Assembly (NCBI RefSeq): GCF_040718835.1
Contig: NZ_JBFEFG010000281.1
Location: forward strand, 1 to 64,000
From: Bremerella sp. JC817
GTDB lineage: Bacteria; Planctomycetota; Planctomycetia; Pirellulales; Pirellulaceae
DNA length: 64,000 bases
Direction of reading: 5' to 3'
Shown: in pieces, positions 33,009 through 41,966 of the stretch
Layout: each line of letters begins with the position of its first letter
Numbering within the stretch: the first letter of the stretch is position 1
Translations under genes and position numbers: made by a program
The notes under the pieces: generated by a model
Database searches by the model: none
The model's input: only the letters and a program-made list of their open reading frames with translations
Told to the model about the DNA's origin: nothing

Positions 33009-35195
33009 TCAATCGCGGTTTTGCAGACATGCGATCACAATCCGAATTTCCTCGTACGAAACGTCCCCACCCAGATGCTCGTGGATGGGGCGTAGCGCAC
33101 GCTGACCGCACTCGTGCACGGCGTCTTCGATACGTCGTGCCGTGGCGCCAGTTACCCACGCGGTCGGATCTTCCAGCTTCTGTTCGCGGACGAACTGTTC
33201 TAAGTAGCCCTGCACCGTCGAGTTCGCTCGGCCAATGATCGAGGCAACTTCGTCGACTGTCTTGCCTTTGGCAAACAGCGTGAACGCATCTTTTAAGGCC
33301 GGGGCCTGATTCTTAGGAGGCTCGCGCCGAGGGGCCGCGATCACTTCCGTCTCCATGGCGTCGACTTCCAGGCCTTCTTGCTGACAATAGCTTTGGATGT
33401 GCTGCGTGAAGTCGGCTCCATAGTCAACGCACTTCTTTTCGCCCACCCCTTTGATCAAGCGGAAGCTTTCCAGAGTGGAAGGGCGATGGCGAGCCATCTC
33501 GCGGAGGGCACTGTCGCCGAAGACGATGTAGGCCGGAATGCCTGCTTCCTCGGCTTTCTCGCGTCGCAAGCTTCGCAACGACTCGAACAAGCCGCGATCG
33601 ACTCCTTCCCAGTCGTCGCCACGTCGCTGCTTGCGCGGTCGCTCGTCTCGTTCGCCGTCTGGCTTGGTTAGCTTCGGGATCACTTCGCCACGAAGAAGTT
33701 CGCGTCCGCTGGCGGTCAACTTTAAGACATTGAACTCGCCGGTTTTGCTGAGGAATCGCTGTCCTACCAGTTGTTCGATCCAGGTACGCACCGCGCGGAT
33801 GCTTTGATCTTGCAGCAGCCCGTAGGTACTTAGATCGTCGTGCCCAAGTTCCAAAATCCGCTTGTCTTTCGAGCCGCAAAGTACCTTCGCGTTATGATCC
33901 GCGCCGAAGCGTTCGCCGGTGCGGATGATGCACGATAAGATCTTCTGACCGAGTATCAAACTGTCTTCGACCAGATCGACGGTGCCGAGGCAGACATCAC
34001 ATGCCTCGCATTCTTCCTCTTCCAATTCTTGCCCGAAATAGCTCACCAGCATTCGGTGGCGGCATTCAGTTCCGATGCAGAAATGATCGAGTGCTTCCAG
34101 CGAACTGAAGGCGGCCTGTTGCGCGGTATCAGGCAAGTCGCCGAGCATTCGTTTCCAGGTCACGAGGTCGCCGCTGGAATAAAGCAGCACGCATTCCGCT
34201 TCCAAGCCATCTCGGCCAGCTCGACCACTTTCCTGCTGATAGCTTTCCAGGCTCTTGGGCATGCCGGCATGCACCACGTAACGGACGTTCGACTTATCGA
34301 TCCCCATCCCAAACGCCACCGTCGCCACAATGACGTCAACGCGTTCCTGGATGAAATCGTCTTGATGGGACTGTCGTTGTTCGTCGCTTAGCCCAGCATG
34401 ATATGGCAACGCCTTAATGCCGCTTTCGTTGAGTTGTTCTGCAATCGATTCAACATCCGCGCGGCGAATACAATAGACCACGCCCGACTCGTTGGGATGG
34501 CGAGCGACCACTTCGCGGATCTGCTCGAAGCGGTCTTTGCGGCGTTCAACCCGATAGACCAGGTTTGGTCGATCGAACGAGCCGACCAGAAACTCCGGCC
34601 GGACCAGGCCAAGCTGGGAAGCGATATCGTCACGAACGCGCGGAGTTGCTGTGGCGGTATAGGCGTGGATGCCAACGCCTGGGAAGCGATCTTTCAGCAT
34701 CCGCATCATGCGATACTCAGGGCGGAAGTCGTGCCCCCATTCGCTGATACAGTGCGATTCGTCGATCGCGAAGAACGAGACGTCGACGCTGGCCAGAAAG
34801 TCGAGCGTTCGATCGGAAAGCAACCGTTCCGGAGCGAGGTAAAGCAGTTTGGTCTCGCCACTGCGAATATCGGCGGCGATCGCCCTTCGCCCTGCGGGAC
34901 TGACGGTGCTGTTGATGCATGCGGCCTTGATGCCGCACGCATTGAGGGCGTCGACTTGATCTTTCATCAACGAGATCAACGGCGAGGCGATCACAGCCAG
35001 GCCCGGTTTGCAGAGGGCGGGTACCTGGTAGCAAAGCGATTTACCGCCACCGGTCGGCATGACGACGACCGAATCGCGATCGTCGAGCACCGACTGCATC
35101 GCCTCTTGCTGAAGCGGACGGAAGCCGCCATAGCCCCAATACTGCTGCATCGTCGCCAGCAAATTCTCGCTGGTTACCGGCGAAGAAGAATCCAT
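33009..35195 (-). CDS. recQ: ATP-dependent DNA helicase RecQ
   Basis: The 728-residue protein has the RecQ layout: helicase motif 0/I (GFRPLQQEAM, VVVMPTGGGKSLCYQ), DEAH box with the RecQ aromatic-rich loop (DESHCISEWGHDFRPEY), motif VI (QESGRAGRDG), a zinc-binding RQC region (CRHRMLVSYFG...CEACDVC) and an HRDC domain (about 520-605, LFESLRSLRREKAEEAGIPA). The final 100 residues add a helix-turn-helix-like region often found in longer RecQ proteins. RecQ unwinds duplex DNA 3'-5' in recombination and repair. The gene is monocistronic, convergent with a small gene and 167 bp from the XylR-like gene, which has the same orientation. Confidence 0.95.
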   Translation of the reverse strand: MDSSSPVTSENLLATMQQYWGYGGFRPLQQEAMQSVLDDRDSVVVMPTGGGKSLCYQVPALCKPGLAVIASPLISLMKDQVDALNACGIKAACINSTVSPAGRRAIAADIRSGETKLLYLAPERLLSDRTLDFLASVDVSFFAIDESHCISEWGHDFRPEYRMMRMLKDRFPGVGIHAYTATATPRVRDDIASQLGLVRPEFLVGSFDRPNLVYRVERRKDRFEQIREVVARHPNESGVVYCIRRADVESIAEQLNESGIKALPYHAGLSDEQRQSHQDDFIQERVDVIVATVAFGMGIDKSNVRYVVHAGMPKSLESYQQESGRAGRDGLEAECVLLYSSGDLVTWKRMLGDLPDTAQQAAFSSLEALDHFCIGTECRHRMLVSYFGQELEEEECEACDVCLGTVDLVEDSLILGQKILSCIIRTGERFGADHNAKVLCGSKDKRILELGHDDLSTYGLLQDQSIRAVRTWIEQLVGQRFLSKTGEFNVLKLTASGRELLRGEVIPKLTKPDGERDERPRKQRRGDDWEGVDRGLFESLRSLRREKAEEAGIPAYIVFGDSALREMARHRPSTLESFRLIKGVGEKKCVDYGADFTQHIQSYCQQEGLEVDAMETEVIAAPRREPPKNQAPALKDAFTLFAKGKTVDEVASIIGRANSTVQGYLEQFVREQKLEDPTAWVTGATARRIEDAVHECGQRALRPIHEHLGGDVSYEEIRIVIACLQNRD

Positions 35196-35362
35196 GGGGG
35201 CAGCCTAATCCTATCGTTGCGTCGACCTCGAACCTCGCCCCCGGCACATCCACTGCGATACCGCAGGCAAGGCCATTCAGTGTAGAGATGTCCACGCAAA
35301 GTGACAACCGCTTGACCTTTTTGGCGGTTGCCTTGAGAACCTTGCCGTCGGCTGTCAAACGC

Positions 35363-36523
35363 TTAGTTTGGCTGAACTTTGCGGCGATAAGCGGTCGGTG
35401 AAAGTCCCGTTTTTTTGCGGAACGTGGCGCTCATGTACTCGACATGCTCGAACCCGGCCCGATCGGCGATGTCACCAATGCTGAGGTCGGTGTCGTGCAG
35501 AAGCTGACGCACCTTGTCTAGGCGTTGATGGACGATCGCTTCGTGCGGGGTCTGCCCGGTAATCTGCTTGAAGCGGTACTCGAGAATTCGACGGGTACTG
35601 TCGACCGCCTTCAGAACGTCACCCACATTGATCCCATCACAGGCATGCTCGCGAATGAACTGCATCGCCATACCCACCAGCGGATCCTCGGTCGCCAACA
35701 CATCGGTCGATCGACGAGTCGCGACCCCCAGCGGTGGAATCAACTTCTTATGATGCTGCGGCGATAGCCCCTTCATCATTTGATCGAGCAGCTTGGCCGC
35801 CTCGAAACCGGTGCGGCGACTGTCAGGGATCACGCTCGACAAGGGTGGCGAACAAAGGTCGCACAGCAATCGGTCGTTGTCGACGCCAATCACCGCGACT
35901 TGACGCGGAACGTCGATTTCAAGTTCGCGACATGCTTCCAGCAGCAGTTGCCCGCGGATATCGAAGCAAGCCATGATACCGATCGGCTGCGGCAAACGTT
36001 CGATCCAGCGGTCGAGCTTCTGGACATTCTTCGGCGTCGAGTTCTTACCATCTTCGCCGGTCGGCATATCGAGCACATGACAAACATGACCATGCTCGGC
36101 CAATGCTTCCACGAAATACTTTTCGCGAAGCTTGCTCCAAGCAAACGACGAATCGCCGCAGAACGCGAAGTTCGAGAAGCCACGCTGCAGAAGATGTTCT
36201 ACCGCCATCTGCGCGATCGCCTGGTCGTCCGTTTCGACCCAAGGCAACTCTGGCAACAACCGCGCCGCGCTGACGTCAACAATCGGAATATCGAGAGGTT
36301 TCAAAGCGGCGGCGATCTCGGGATTCTCGACCCGGGCAATGATGCCATCCCCTCTCCACTGCTTTAACCACTTAGGCGGCTTGGCTCCGCGTCCTTGCTC
36401 CGGAAGAAAGATCGACCAACGCTGGTACTCTTCCATGTAACGCACGACTCCGTCCAAGAGCCCACGTGCGTACTCGTTGGAGGTCTCGATCAATAACGCG
36501 ACCTCTTTGCGAGGTTGGATCAT
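35363..36523 (-). CDS. XylR-type regulator (periplasmic-binding-protein-like sensor plus AraC DNA-binding domain)
   Basis: The 386-residue protein combines a LacI/ribose-binding-like ligand domain (about residues 5-275; VALLIETSNEYARGLLDGVV, VETDDQAIAQMAVEHLLQRGF, VAVIGVDNDRLLC) with a C-terminal AraC helix-turn-helix (about 285-382; IGDIADRAGFEHVEYMSATF, RKKTGLSPTAYRRK). This is the XylR/D-xylose regulator layout, widespread in planctomycetes beside sugar or polyol genes. It is divergent from the Gfo/Idh/MocA oxidoreductase gene, its likely target; the shared intergenic region carries an inverted repeat. The ligand is probably a sugar but cannot be told from the sequence. Confidence 0.9.
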   Translation of the reverse strand: MIQPRKEVALLIETSNEYARGLLDGVVRYMEEYQRWSIFLPEQGRGAKPPKWLKQWRGDGIIARVENPEIAAALKPLDIPIVDVSAARLLPELPWVETDDQAIAQMAVEHLLQRGFSNFAFCGDSSFAWSKLREKYFVEALAEHGHVCHVLDMPTGEDGKNSTPKNVQKLDRWIERLPQPIGIMACFDIRGQLLLEACRELEIDVPRQVAVIGVDNDRLLCDLCSPPLSSVIPDSRRTGFEAAKLLDQMMKGLSPQHHKKLIPPLGVATRRSTDVLATEDPLVGMAMQFIREHACDGINVGDVLKAVDSTRRILEYRFKQITGQTPHEAIVHQRLDKVRQLLHDTDLSIGDIADRAGFEHVEYMSATFRKKTGLSPTAYRRKVQPN

Positions 36524-36650
36524 GGTCGTCCTCTGGGTTGTAAATCAAAGTGCGGACAATTGGGAAAAGGGGACGGAGAGTCATTATGATAGCCAATTTA
36601 CGGCGGAAAATCCCCCTCATGTGTGAAATACCTCTTATAGAGTGCAAGTT

Positions 36651-36672
36651 TTCTCATGGCTATTCGTGAGAA
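36651..36672. promoter_or_regulatory. Inverted repeat between xylR-like and oxidoreductase genes
   Basis: TTCTCA (36651-36656) and TGAGAA (36667-36672) form a perfect 6-bp inverted repeat with a 10-bp spacer, 68-89 bp upstream of the oxidoreductase start. It may be an operator for the divergent regulator. Confidence 0.35.
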
Positions 36673-36739
36673 GGTTTGTACTCTAAGTACATAAGCTTCT
36701 GCCTATCACCTCGTCTTCCTACCCCCACCAGGTACCAAA

Positions 36740-37888
36740 ATGAGCGAAAGAACCATTAACGTTGCGATGATCGGTTTGGGATTCGGAGCAGAGTTCATTC
36801 CGATTTACCAGGCTCACCCCAACGCAAACGTCATCGCCATTTGCCGCCGCGACGAAGCTTCCTTGCAGAAGACCGGCGACATGTTCGGAATCGAAAAGCG
36901 ATATACCGAGTACGACGACGTTTTGGCGGACCCAGACGTCGACTTTGTGCATATCAATTCGCCGATTCCGGATCATGCCTGGATGTCGCTGCGTGCCCTC
37001 GACGCCGGCAAGCACGTGATGTGTACCGTTCCGATGGCCACCACGATTGACGAATGCCGCCAGATCGTCGAGAAAGTCGCTGAAACCGGCTTGAAATACA
37101 TGATGGCCGAAACGGTCGTCTACAGCCGCGAATACCTCTATATCAAGCAGCTTTACGAATCGGGCGAATTGGGCAAGGTTCAGTACATGCAGGCCTCGCA
37201 CCCGCAAGACATGCAGGGCTGGCCAGAATATTGGGAACGCATGATCCCAATGCACTACGCGACCCACGTCGTCAGCCCCGTTCTCGGCCTGGTGGATGGA
37301 CTGGCCGAGTACGTGAGCTGCTTCGGTTCTGGTTCGATCAACAATGAACTGGCCAAGAAGTCGGGCAATCCGTACGCCGTCGAATCTTGCCATATCAAGA
37401 TCAAAGACAGCGACACGGCCGCTCACATCTGGCGATTTCTGTTTGATACGGCTCGTCAGTACCGCGAAAGCTTCGATGTCTACGGCACGAAGAAGAGCTT
37501 CGAATGGTCGCTGGTCGAAGGGGAACCGCACGTTCTGCACACCGCGAAGCTGCCCGAGCACGAAATCGCCTCGCACGTCGAGATCCCTGATTTCGCTCAC
37601 TTGCTGCCAGAACCAATCCAGAAGTTCACCCAGTCGATCGAAGACGCCGGGCATCTCTCGTTCATCCAGGGCGGCGGCCATGGTGGCTCGCACCCTCACC
37701 TGGTGCACGAGATGATCAGCTCGCTGCTGGAAGACCGCGATCCGCTGCCAAACGCGGTGACTTCGGCCAACTGGACCTGTGTTGGCATTTGTGCCCACGA
37801 GTCGACCATGAAGGGTGGCGAACTGGTTCGTTTGCCAGAATTCACCCTGCAGAAACCACAAGTTCGCAAGACGGTGGGTGCTTCGTAA
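36740..37888 (+). CDS. Gfo/Idh/MocA-family oxidoreductase
   Basis: The 382-residue protein has an N-terminal Rossmann fold with the NAD(P) loop VAMIGLGFGAEF and the family's second strand region (VHINSPIPDHAWMSLRALDA). The usual E-K-P motif around the catalytic lysine is replaced by CTVPMA, so the common Lys is missing at that place. The C-terminal domain carries HYATHVVSPVLGL and a late Gly/His-rich loop (GGGHGGSHPHLVHEM). Members oxidise or reduce sugars, inositols and related compounds; the substrate is not predictable. Divergent from a XylR-like regulator that probably controls it. A strong terminator follows. Confidence 0.9.
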   Translation: MSERTINVAMIGLGFGAEFIPIYQAHPNANVIAICRRDEASLQKTGDMFGIEKRYTEYDDVLADPDVDFVHINSPIPDHAWMSLRALDAGKHVMCTVPMATTIDECRQIVEKVAETGLKYMMAETVVYSREYLYIKQLYESGELGKVQYMQASHPQDMQGWPEYWERMIPMHYATHVVSPVLGLVDGLAEYVSCFGSGSINNELAKKSGNPYAVESCHIKIKDSDTAAHIWRFLFDTARQYRESFDVYGTKKSFEWSLVEGEPHVLHTAKLPEHEIASHVEIPDFAHLLPEPIQKFTQSIEDAGHLSFIQGGGHGGSHPHLVHEMISSLLEDRDPLPNAVTSANWTCVGICAHESTMKGGELVRLPEFTLQKPQVRKTVGAS

Positions 37889-37920
37889 GCGAAGCATTCA
37901 ACCTCGAACGAATCGTTCTT

Positions 37921-37965
37921 ACGGAACGGGAAGACCTGCCTCGGTTATCCCGTTCCGTTTTTTTA
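37921..37965 (+). terminator. Rho-independent terminator after the oxidoreductase gene
   Basis: ACGGAACGGGA (37921-37931) and TCCCGTTCCGT (37948-37958) form an 11-bp perfect stem followed by a run of seven T residues. Confidence 0.9.
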
Positions 37966-38090
37966 TGCGCCGATACTCGGCTTCGAAATGCAAGACGCTC
38001 GGGATGCCAGAACCTGGCGCGCCGAGCGTCCAATCTTGGGATGGGGTACCGAACCGAGTTCGGTTCCGGGGTGCCTGAAGGCCATTCGGC

Positions 38091-38258
38091 CTACAGGGCT
38101 TTGCCGATCACGAGTGCTTGTCGCTTGTAGCATTCGCTACGACGCATGAACTTGGCCTTGGCTGGTTGGCTTTTGGTCAAGTCGGCCAGGTGGCGATACT
38201 TCGCACAGAGGGCCTGTTTAACAGCAAGTTTGTTTTCGATCTCGGTCTTTGTCGTCAT
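38091..38258 (-). CDS. Small hypothetical protein
   Basis: The 55-residue product (MTTKTEIENKLAVKQALCAK...) is basic and helical, with the segment KYRHLADLTKSQPAKAKFMR. The start at 38258 was preferred because GAGG lies 11 nt before it; an ATG at 38282 would add eight residues. No family is recognised, but the composition and ribosome binding site support a real gene. It lies alone between the oxidoreductase and the shikimate-kinase-like gene. Confidence 0.55.
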   Translation of the reverse strand: MTTKTEIENKLAVKQALCAKYRHLADLTKSQPAKAKFMRRSECYKRQALVIGKAL

Positions 38259-38500
38259 ATAGAACGATGCCTCTAGGGACATATGGATGGATTCACGCGA
38301 ATCCGAACCGGCTGATTCTACCTCCAGGGTGCCCTAATTACCTATCCCTGTTTGCCTGTCAGGAACCAAATTCGGGAAGTCCCAGAAAACTGCTTCTTTT
38401 CCGCGCGATTTTGGACATTCGTCCCTTGGCAATCGCCCCTGGTTTAAGCGATATAGAAAGGAGTGATTCCACGCAAACGTTCCCCCCTTTCAGAGATCCT

Positions 38501-39022
38501 ATGACGGCTGCAGCAGGTTCGAATGTCACGCTGATCGGTATGCCAGGCTCCGGCAAAAGCACCATCGGTGTTGTGCTGGCCAAACGCATGAACCTACAGT
38601 TCGTCGATACCGACCTGATCATTCAAACGACGCAGCAGCGGACGCTTCAGCAGATCATGGATGCCGACGGCTTCGACAAGTTCTGCCAGATTGAAGAGTC
38701 GGCCGTGCTCACCCTCGACGTCGAAAAACATGTGATCGCGACCGGGGGCAGTGTTTGCTATGGCCCGGACGGGATGGCCCACCTCAAGTCGCTTGGCAAA
38801 GTGGTCTTCCTGAAGACGAGCCTGCAAACGCTGGAGAAGCGACTTTCGAACATGGCAACCCGGGGCATCGCCCTGAAACCAGGTCAGACGCTCGAAGGAC
38901 TCTTCCACGAACGCAACGCACTCTATACCCAATACGCTGACCTCACCATCGATTGCGATGGCCTGAACGTCGAACGAATTAGCGAGCAAATCGAGGCAGG
39001 CCTCGCGCCCCCTTCCACTTAG
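38501..39022 (+). CDS. Shikimate-kinase-like P-loop kinase with altered substrate site
   Basis: The 173-residue protein starts at ATG 38501 and has the shikimate kinase fold: Walker A GMPGSGKST, the acidic motif FVDTDLII, and the lid and second Arg region (HERNALYTQYADLTID). Two substrate-binding features differ from the enzyme family: the Gly-rich motif is ATGGS rather than GGG, and the conserved Arg in 'F-R-x-x-E' is replaced by Cys (FCQIEE). The usual RPL of the lid reads RGI. It may therefore act on another small hydroxylated substrate, or be a diverged paralogue. No other aromatic pathway gene is nearby. Its stop overlaps the convergent small gene by 4 bp. Confidence 0.78.
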   Translation: MTAAAGSNVTLIGMPGSGKSTIGVVLAKRMNLQFVDTDLIIQTTQQRTLQQIMDADGFDKFCQIEESAVLTLDVEKHVIATGGSVCYGPDGMAHLKSLGKVVFLKTSLQTLEKRLSNMATRGIALKPGQTLEGLFHERNALYTQYADLTIDCDGLNVERISEQIEAGLAPPST

Positions 39023-39288
39023 GCGGTTTCAGCTTGCTCTTCACGCTTAACGCATGCCATCGCGTCTGGATCGTAATGATCGCAGGGTGTACCGGCGCTG
39101 CTACCGACCACGTAACCCTTTCTCTCACAGCACCTTAGGACATCACCCGTTTCTATCGAGGCACTTATCCGGCAGCAGATTGCTGTTAAGGCGTGATGAA
39201 GCCCGCCGGGGGAACTCTCAATAAAGTCAGCGCAAAACGTCATCGGCGTGGGCAGGTCGTTTTCGGATAATAGAGTCCGAGCATGCAT
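39019..39288 (-). CDS. Small cysteine-rich hypothetical protein
   Basis: A frame of 89 codons from ATG 39288 (MHARTLLSEND...) or 74 codons from ATG 39243 (MTFCADFIESS...). It contains six cysteines in AICCRIS, LRCCERKGY, TPCDHYD and MACVKR, which could bind metal or form disulfides. No family is recognised. The longer frame to 39450 would overlap the divergent transporter gene and is less likely. The end overlaps the shikimate-kinase-like stop, as in other tightly packed convergent pairs here. Confidence 0.45.
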   Translation of the reverse strand: MHARTLLSENDLPTPMTFCADFIESSPGGLHHALTAICCRISASIETGDVLRCCERKGYVVGSSAGTPCDHYDPDAMACVKREEQAETA

Positions 39289-39391
39289 GTTGTTCGCCCG
39301 TGTCTTTGGGGCCGATAACGCCGCTCGATCGTGACGGACAACGAACCTCGCCGAACCATTGCTGGCCCTGATTCGCCGCTGAAATTCAACC

Positions 39392-40720
39392 GTGAATTCC
39401 GCCCACTCCGCCCCTGAGACCGACTCGAATCCTTCTCGCTGGCGCGTCATTTTGACGGCGGCAGCGGCTGGCTTTCTGACCTACTTCGCGATGTACGCCT
39501 TTCGCAAGCCGTTCACCGCGGCTCAATATTCAGGCGAAAGCTTGTGGGGAAGTGGCGTCGAATTGAAGACGTCGTTCGTCATCGCCCAGATCATCGGCTA
39601 TGCGGTCTCGAAGTATCTGGGGATCGACCTTTGTACGCGGATCCCAGATCGTTTTCGGGCGGTCGCATTGATCGGACTGATCGGGATCGCCGAACTTGCC
39701 CTGGTGCTGTTCGCCGTCGTGCCGGTTCACTGGAAGGTACTCGCAATCTTTCTCAACGGCTTACCGCTGGGCATGGTCTGGGGCCTGGTGGTGCGTTACT
39801 TGGAAGGACGCCGCGCGAGCGATTTGCTGCTGGCTTGCCTTTGCTGCTCGTTCATTGTTTCCAGCGGCGTGGTGAAAGATGTCGGTCGCGGCTGGATCGA
39901 TTCAGGCGTCGATCCTTACTGGATGCCGGCCGTCACCGGTCTTTGCTTCGTGCCAATGTTTTTGATCGCCCTGGCGATGCTGGCTTGGTTGCCCGCCCCG
40001 GATGCGTCCGATATCAAGGCCCGGTCGAAGCGCGGCGAAATGAGCACGACCGACCGTTGGCAATTTGTTCGCAGCCAATGGAACACCCTGTGGCCGCTGC
40101 TGCTGTTCTATACCGGCCTGACCGCCTATCGCGATTTCCGTGACAACTATTCGGTCGAGATCCTCAATAACCTTGGCTACGCTGAAGCCCCGGCGATCTT
40201 CTCGCGGATGGAACTTCCGGTCGCGTTGGTCGTGACGTTGGGGCTCGGACTGTTGATTCTGGTGCAAAACCATCGTCACGGTTTGGTGGCGATTTATAGT
40301 TCGATGTTGGCTGGTATGCTGCTGGTCGGTATCGGCACGGCTTTGATTTTCTCAGGAGCAATCTCTGGCCTGACCTGGATGATCCTGGTTGGTGTCGGCA
40401 GCTACCTGGCCTACGTTCCCTTCAACGCGGTGCTCTTCGAGCGGCTGGTTGCCCTGCGGGGAACTGGCAGTGCTGTGTTTGGCATCTACCTGGCCGATGC
40501 CCTCGGCTATACCGGAAGCATCGGTGTGCAACTTTATAAAGACCTGGGAGCCGACTCGATCGATCGATTGACCTTCTTCCAGAACTATTCGCTGATCCTG
40601 GCCGTCGCAGGCTTCTGCTGCCTTTTGATCAGCGGTTCAGCAATCTTGATCGGCAACTGGCAAGACTCGGCCGTGACGATTGCTCCACACCAGTCCGCTG
40701 CCGACGCGGCTTCTTCCTAG
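39392..40720 (+). CDS. DUF5690-type membrane transporter (MFS-like)
   Basis: The 442-residue protein starts at GTG 39392 and has about 12 hydrophobic segments. The N-terminus TYFAMYAFRKPFTAAQYSG and the segments GIDLCTRIPDRFR and YAVSKYLGIDL match the DUF5690 family, which is related to the glycerol-3-phosphate or organophosphate antiporters of the major facilitator superfamily. Conserved cytoplasmic loops (DRFRAVALIGLIGIAELALV) support an inner-membrane transporter. It is followed after 17 bp by an FAD oxidoreductase and then by an exported phosphoesterase, so it may take up an organophosphorus or amine compound; that is an inference from neighbours. Confidence 0.85.
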   Translation: MNSAHSAPETDSNPSRWRVILTAAAAGFLTYFAMYAFRKPFTAAQYSGESLWGSGVELKTSFVIAQIIGYAVSKYLGIDLCTRIPDRFRAVALIGLIGIAELALVLFAVVPVHWKVLAIFLNGLPLGMVWGLVVRYLEGRRASDLLLACLCCSFIVSSGVVKDVGRGWIDSGVDPYWMPAVTGLCFVPMFLIALAMLAWLPAPDASDIKARSKRGEMSTTDRWQFVRSQWNTLWPLLLFYTGLTAYRDFRDNYSVEILNNLGYAEAPAIFSRMELPVALVVTLGLGLLILVQNHRHGLVAIYSSMLAGMLLVGIGTALIFSGAISGLTWMILVGVGSYLAYVPFNAVLFERLVALRGTGSAVFGIYLADALGYTGSIGVQLYKDLGADSIDRLTFFQNYSLILAVAGFCCLLISGSAILIGNWQDSAVTIAPHQSAADAASS

Positions 40721-40737
40721 CAGTGAAACGAGAGAAT

Positions 40738-41901
40738 ATGCATTACGATTTAATCGTCATCGGTGCCGGCATTGCTGGTCTTGGACATGCGTGGGCCGCG
40801 GCCAAACAGGGACTTTCGGTCGCGGTCTTCGAAACGAACGCTCGGGCCGAAGGTGCCAGCATTCGCAACTTTGGCATGGTGTGGCCAGTCGGTCAGCCTG
40901 CAGGTCCTCAACGAGCCTTGGCCCTGCGAAGTCGAACTTTGTGGCGTGAACTTGGCGCAGCCGCTGGCTTTCCGGTCCATACCTGCGGATCGATCCACCT
41001 GGCCCACCACGACGACGAACTCGCCGTGCTGCAAGAGTTCGCTCATTCGTCAGCCGCCGATGGTCTGGATATCGAACTGGTGACGCCAGAACAAATCGCC
41101 AGGCTGACCCCCGCCGTGAACCCAACTGGTTTGAAAGGTGGACTCTACAGCCATACCGAACTTCGCGTGACCCCGCCGATCGCTGTCAGTTCAATTGCCG
41201 CGCATCTGGCGGATGCCCACAACGTTCAGCTCCATTTCAATACGCCGATCACCAAGGTTGAATCGGGCCTGGTGCTTTCCGCGCAAGGCGAAAGCTGGAC
41301 GGCCGATCGGATCGTGATCGCGTCGGGCGCGTATTTTCAGCATCTATTCCCCGAGATCCACCGCGAAGAACGTTTGCTCCTATGCAAACTGCAGATGCTG
41401 CTTACCGAGCCGCAGCCAGCCGACTGGCAACTTGGTCCTCATATTGCCAGTGGCTTGACGCTGCGGCATTACCCTTCCTTCCGCGATTGCCCTTCGCTGT
41501 CGGCCGTGAAGGAACGCTTCGCGAAAGACTCGCCCCGACTCGATCGCTTTGGCATCCATGTCATGGCCTCGCAGGCCGACGGCGGTGGCTTGATCCTGGG
41601 TGACTCGCACGAATATGGCGACGACATCGAGCCCACCGACAAATCCGAGATCGACGCACTGATGCTCGCAGAATTGCAAAAGATCATGCAGGTTCCCAAC
41701 TGGAACATCGCCCGGCGCTGGCATGGTCTCTACGCGAAGCATCCCAGCAAGATGTGCTTCGTCCGCGAAGTTTGTCCTGAAGTGCTGGTCGTGAATGGCT
41801 TCGGCGGCAACGGCATGACGCTTTCGCTGGCCTTCTCGGAATCGATCATCCATCACTGGAAGAACTCGGCGCAGTGGGAAGTGTTGCACGGCACGAACTA
41901 G
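40738..41901 (+). CDS. TIGR03364-type FAD-dependent oxidoreductase
   Basis: The 387-residue protein (start at ATG 40738; a GTG at 40723 would add five residues) opens with an FAD Rossmann loop, MHYDLIVIGAGIAGLGHAWA. It continues with the motif SIRNFGMVWPVGQPAGPQRA, characteristic of the TIGR03364 clade, and ends with VVNGFGGNGMTLSLAFSE. This clade of DadA/glycine-oxidase-like enzymes is known to occur with phosphonate-utilisation genes and to oxidise amines such as aminophosphonates in characterised relatives. Here it is coupled to a transporter (17 bp upstream) and followed by a metallophosphoesterase, which suits a small uptake-and-oxidation operon. The true substrate is not shown by sequence. 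Confidence 0.85.
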   Translation: MHYDLIVIGAGIAGLGHAWAAAKQGLSVAVFETNARAEGASIRNFGMVWPVGQPAGPQRALALRSRTLWRELGAAAGFPVHTCGSIHLAHHDDELAVLQEFAHSSAADGLDIELVTPEQIARLTPAVNPTGLKGGLYSHTELRVTPPIAVSSIAAHLADAHNVQLHFNTPITKVESGLVLSAQGESWTADRIVIASGAYFQHLFPEIHREERLLLCKLQMLLTEPQPADWQLGPHIASGLTLRHYPSFRDCPSLSAVKERFAKDSPRLDRFGIHVMASQADGGGLILGDSHEYGDDIEPTDKSEIDALMLAELQKIMQVPNWNIARRWHGLYAKHPSKMCFVREVCPEVLVVNGFGGNGMTLSLAFSESIIHHWKNSAQWEVLHGTN

Positions 41902-41966
41902 CCCTGCCACCCGCACCTTCCTTTCCCCTTGCTGGACCGCACCTGACCAATTGAAGAGGCAACTCG

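Noticed and set aside
36719-37897. 392-codon open frame opposite the Gfo/Idh/MocA gene
   Set aside because: It is the exact antisense of a clear oxidoreductase gene, with composition (His, Arg, Val-rich) expected from the complement of coding DNA.
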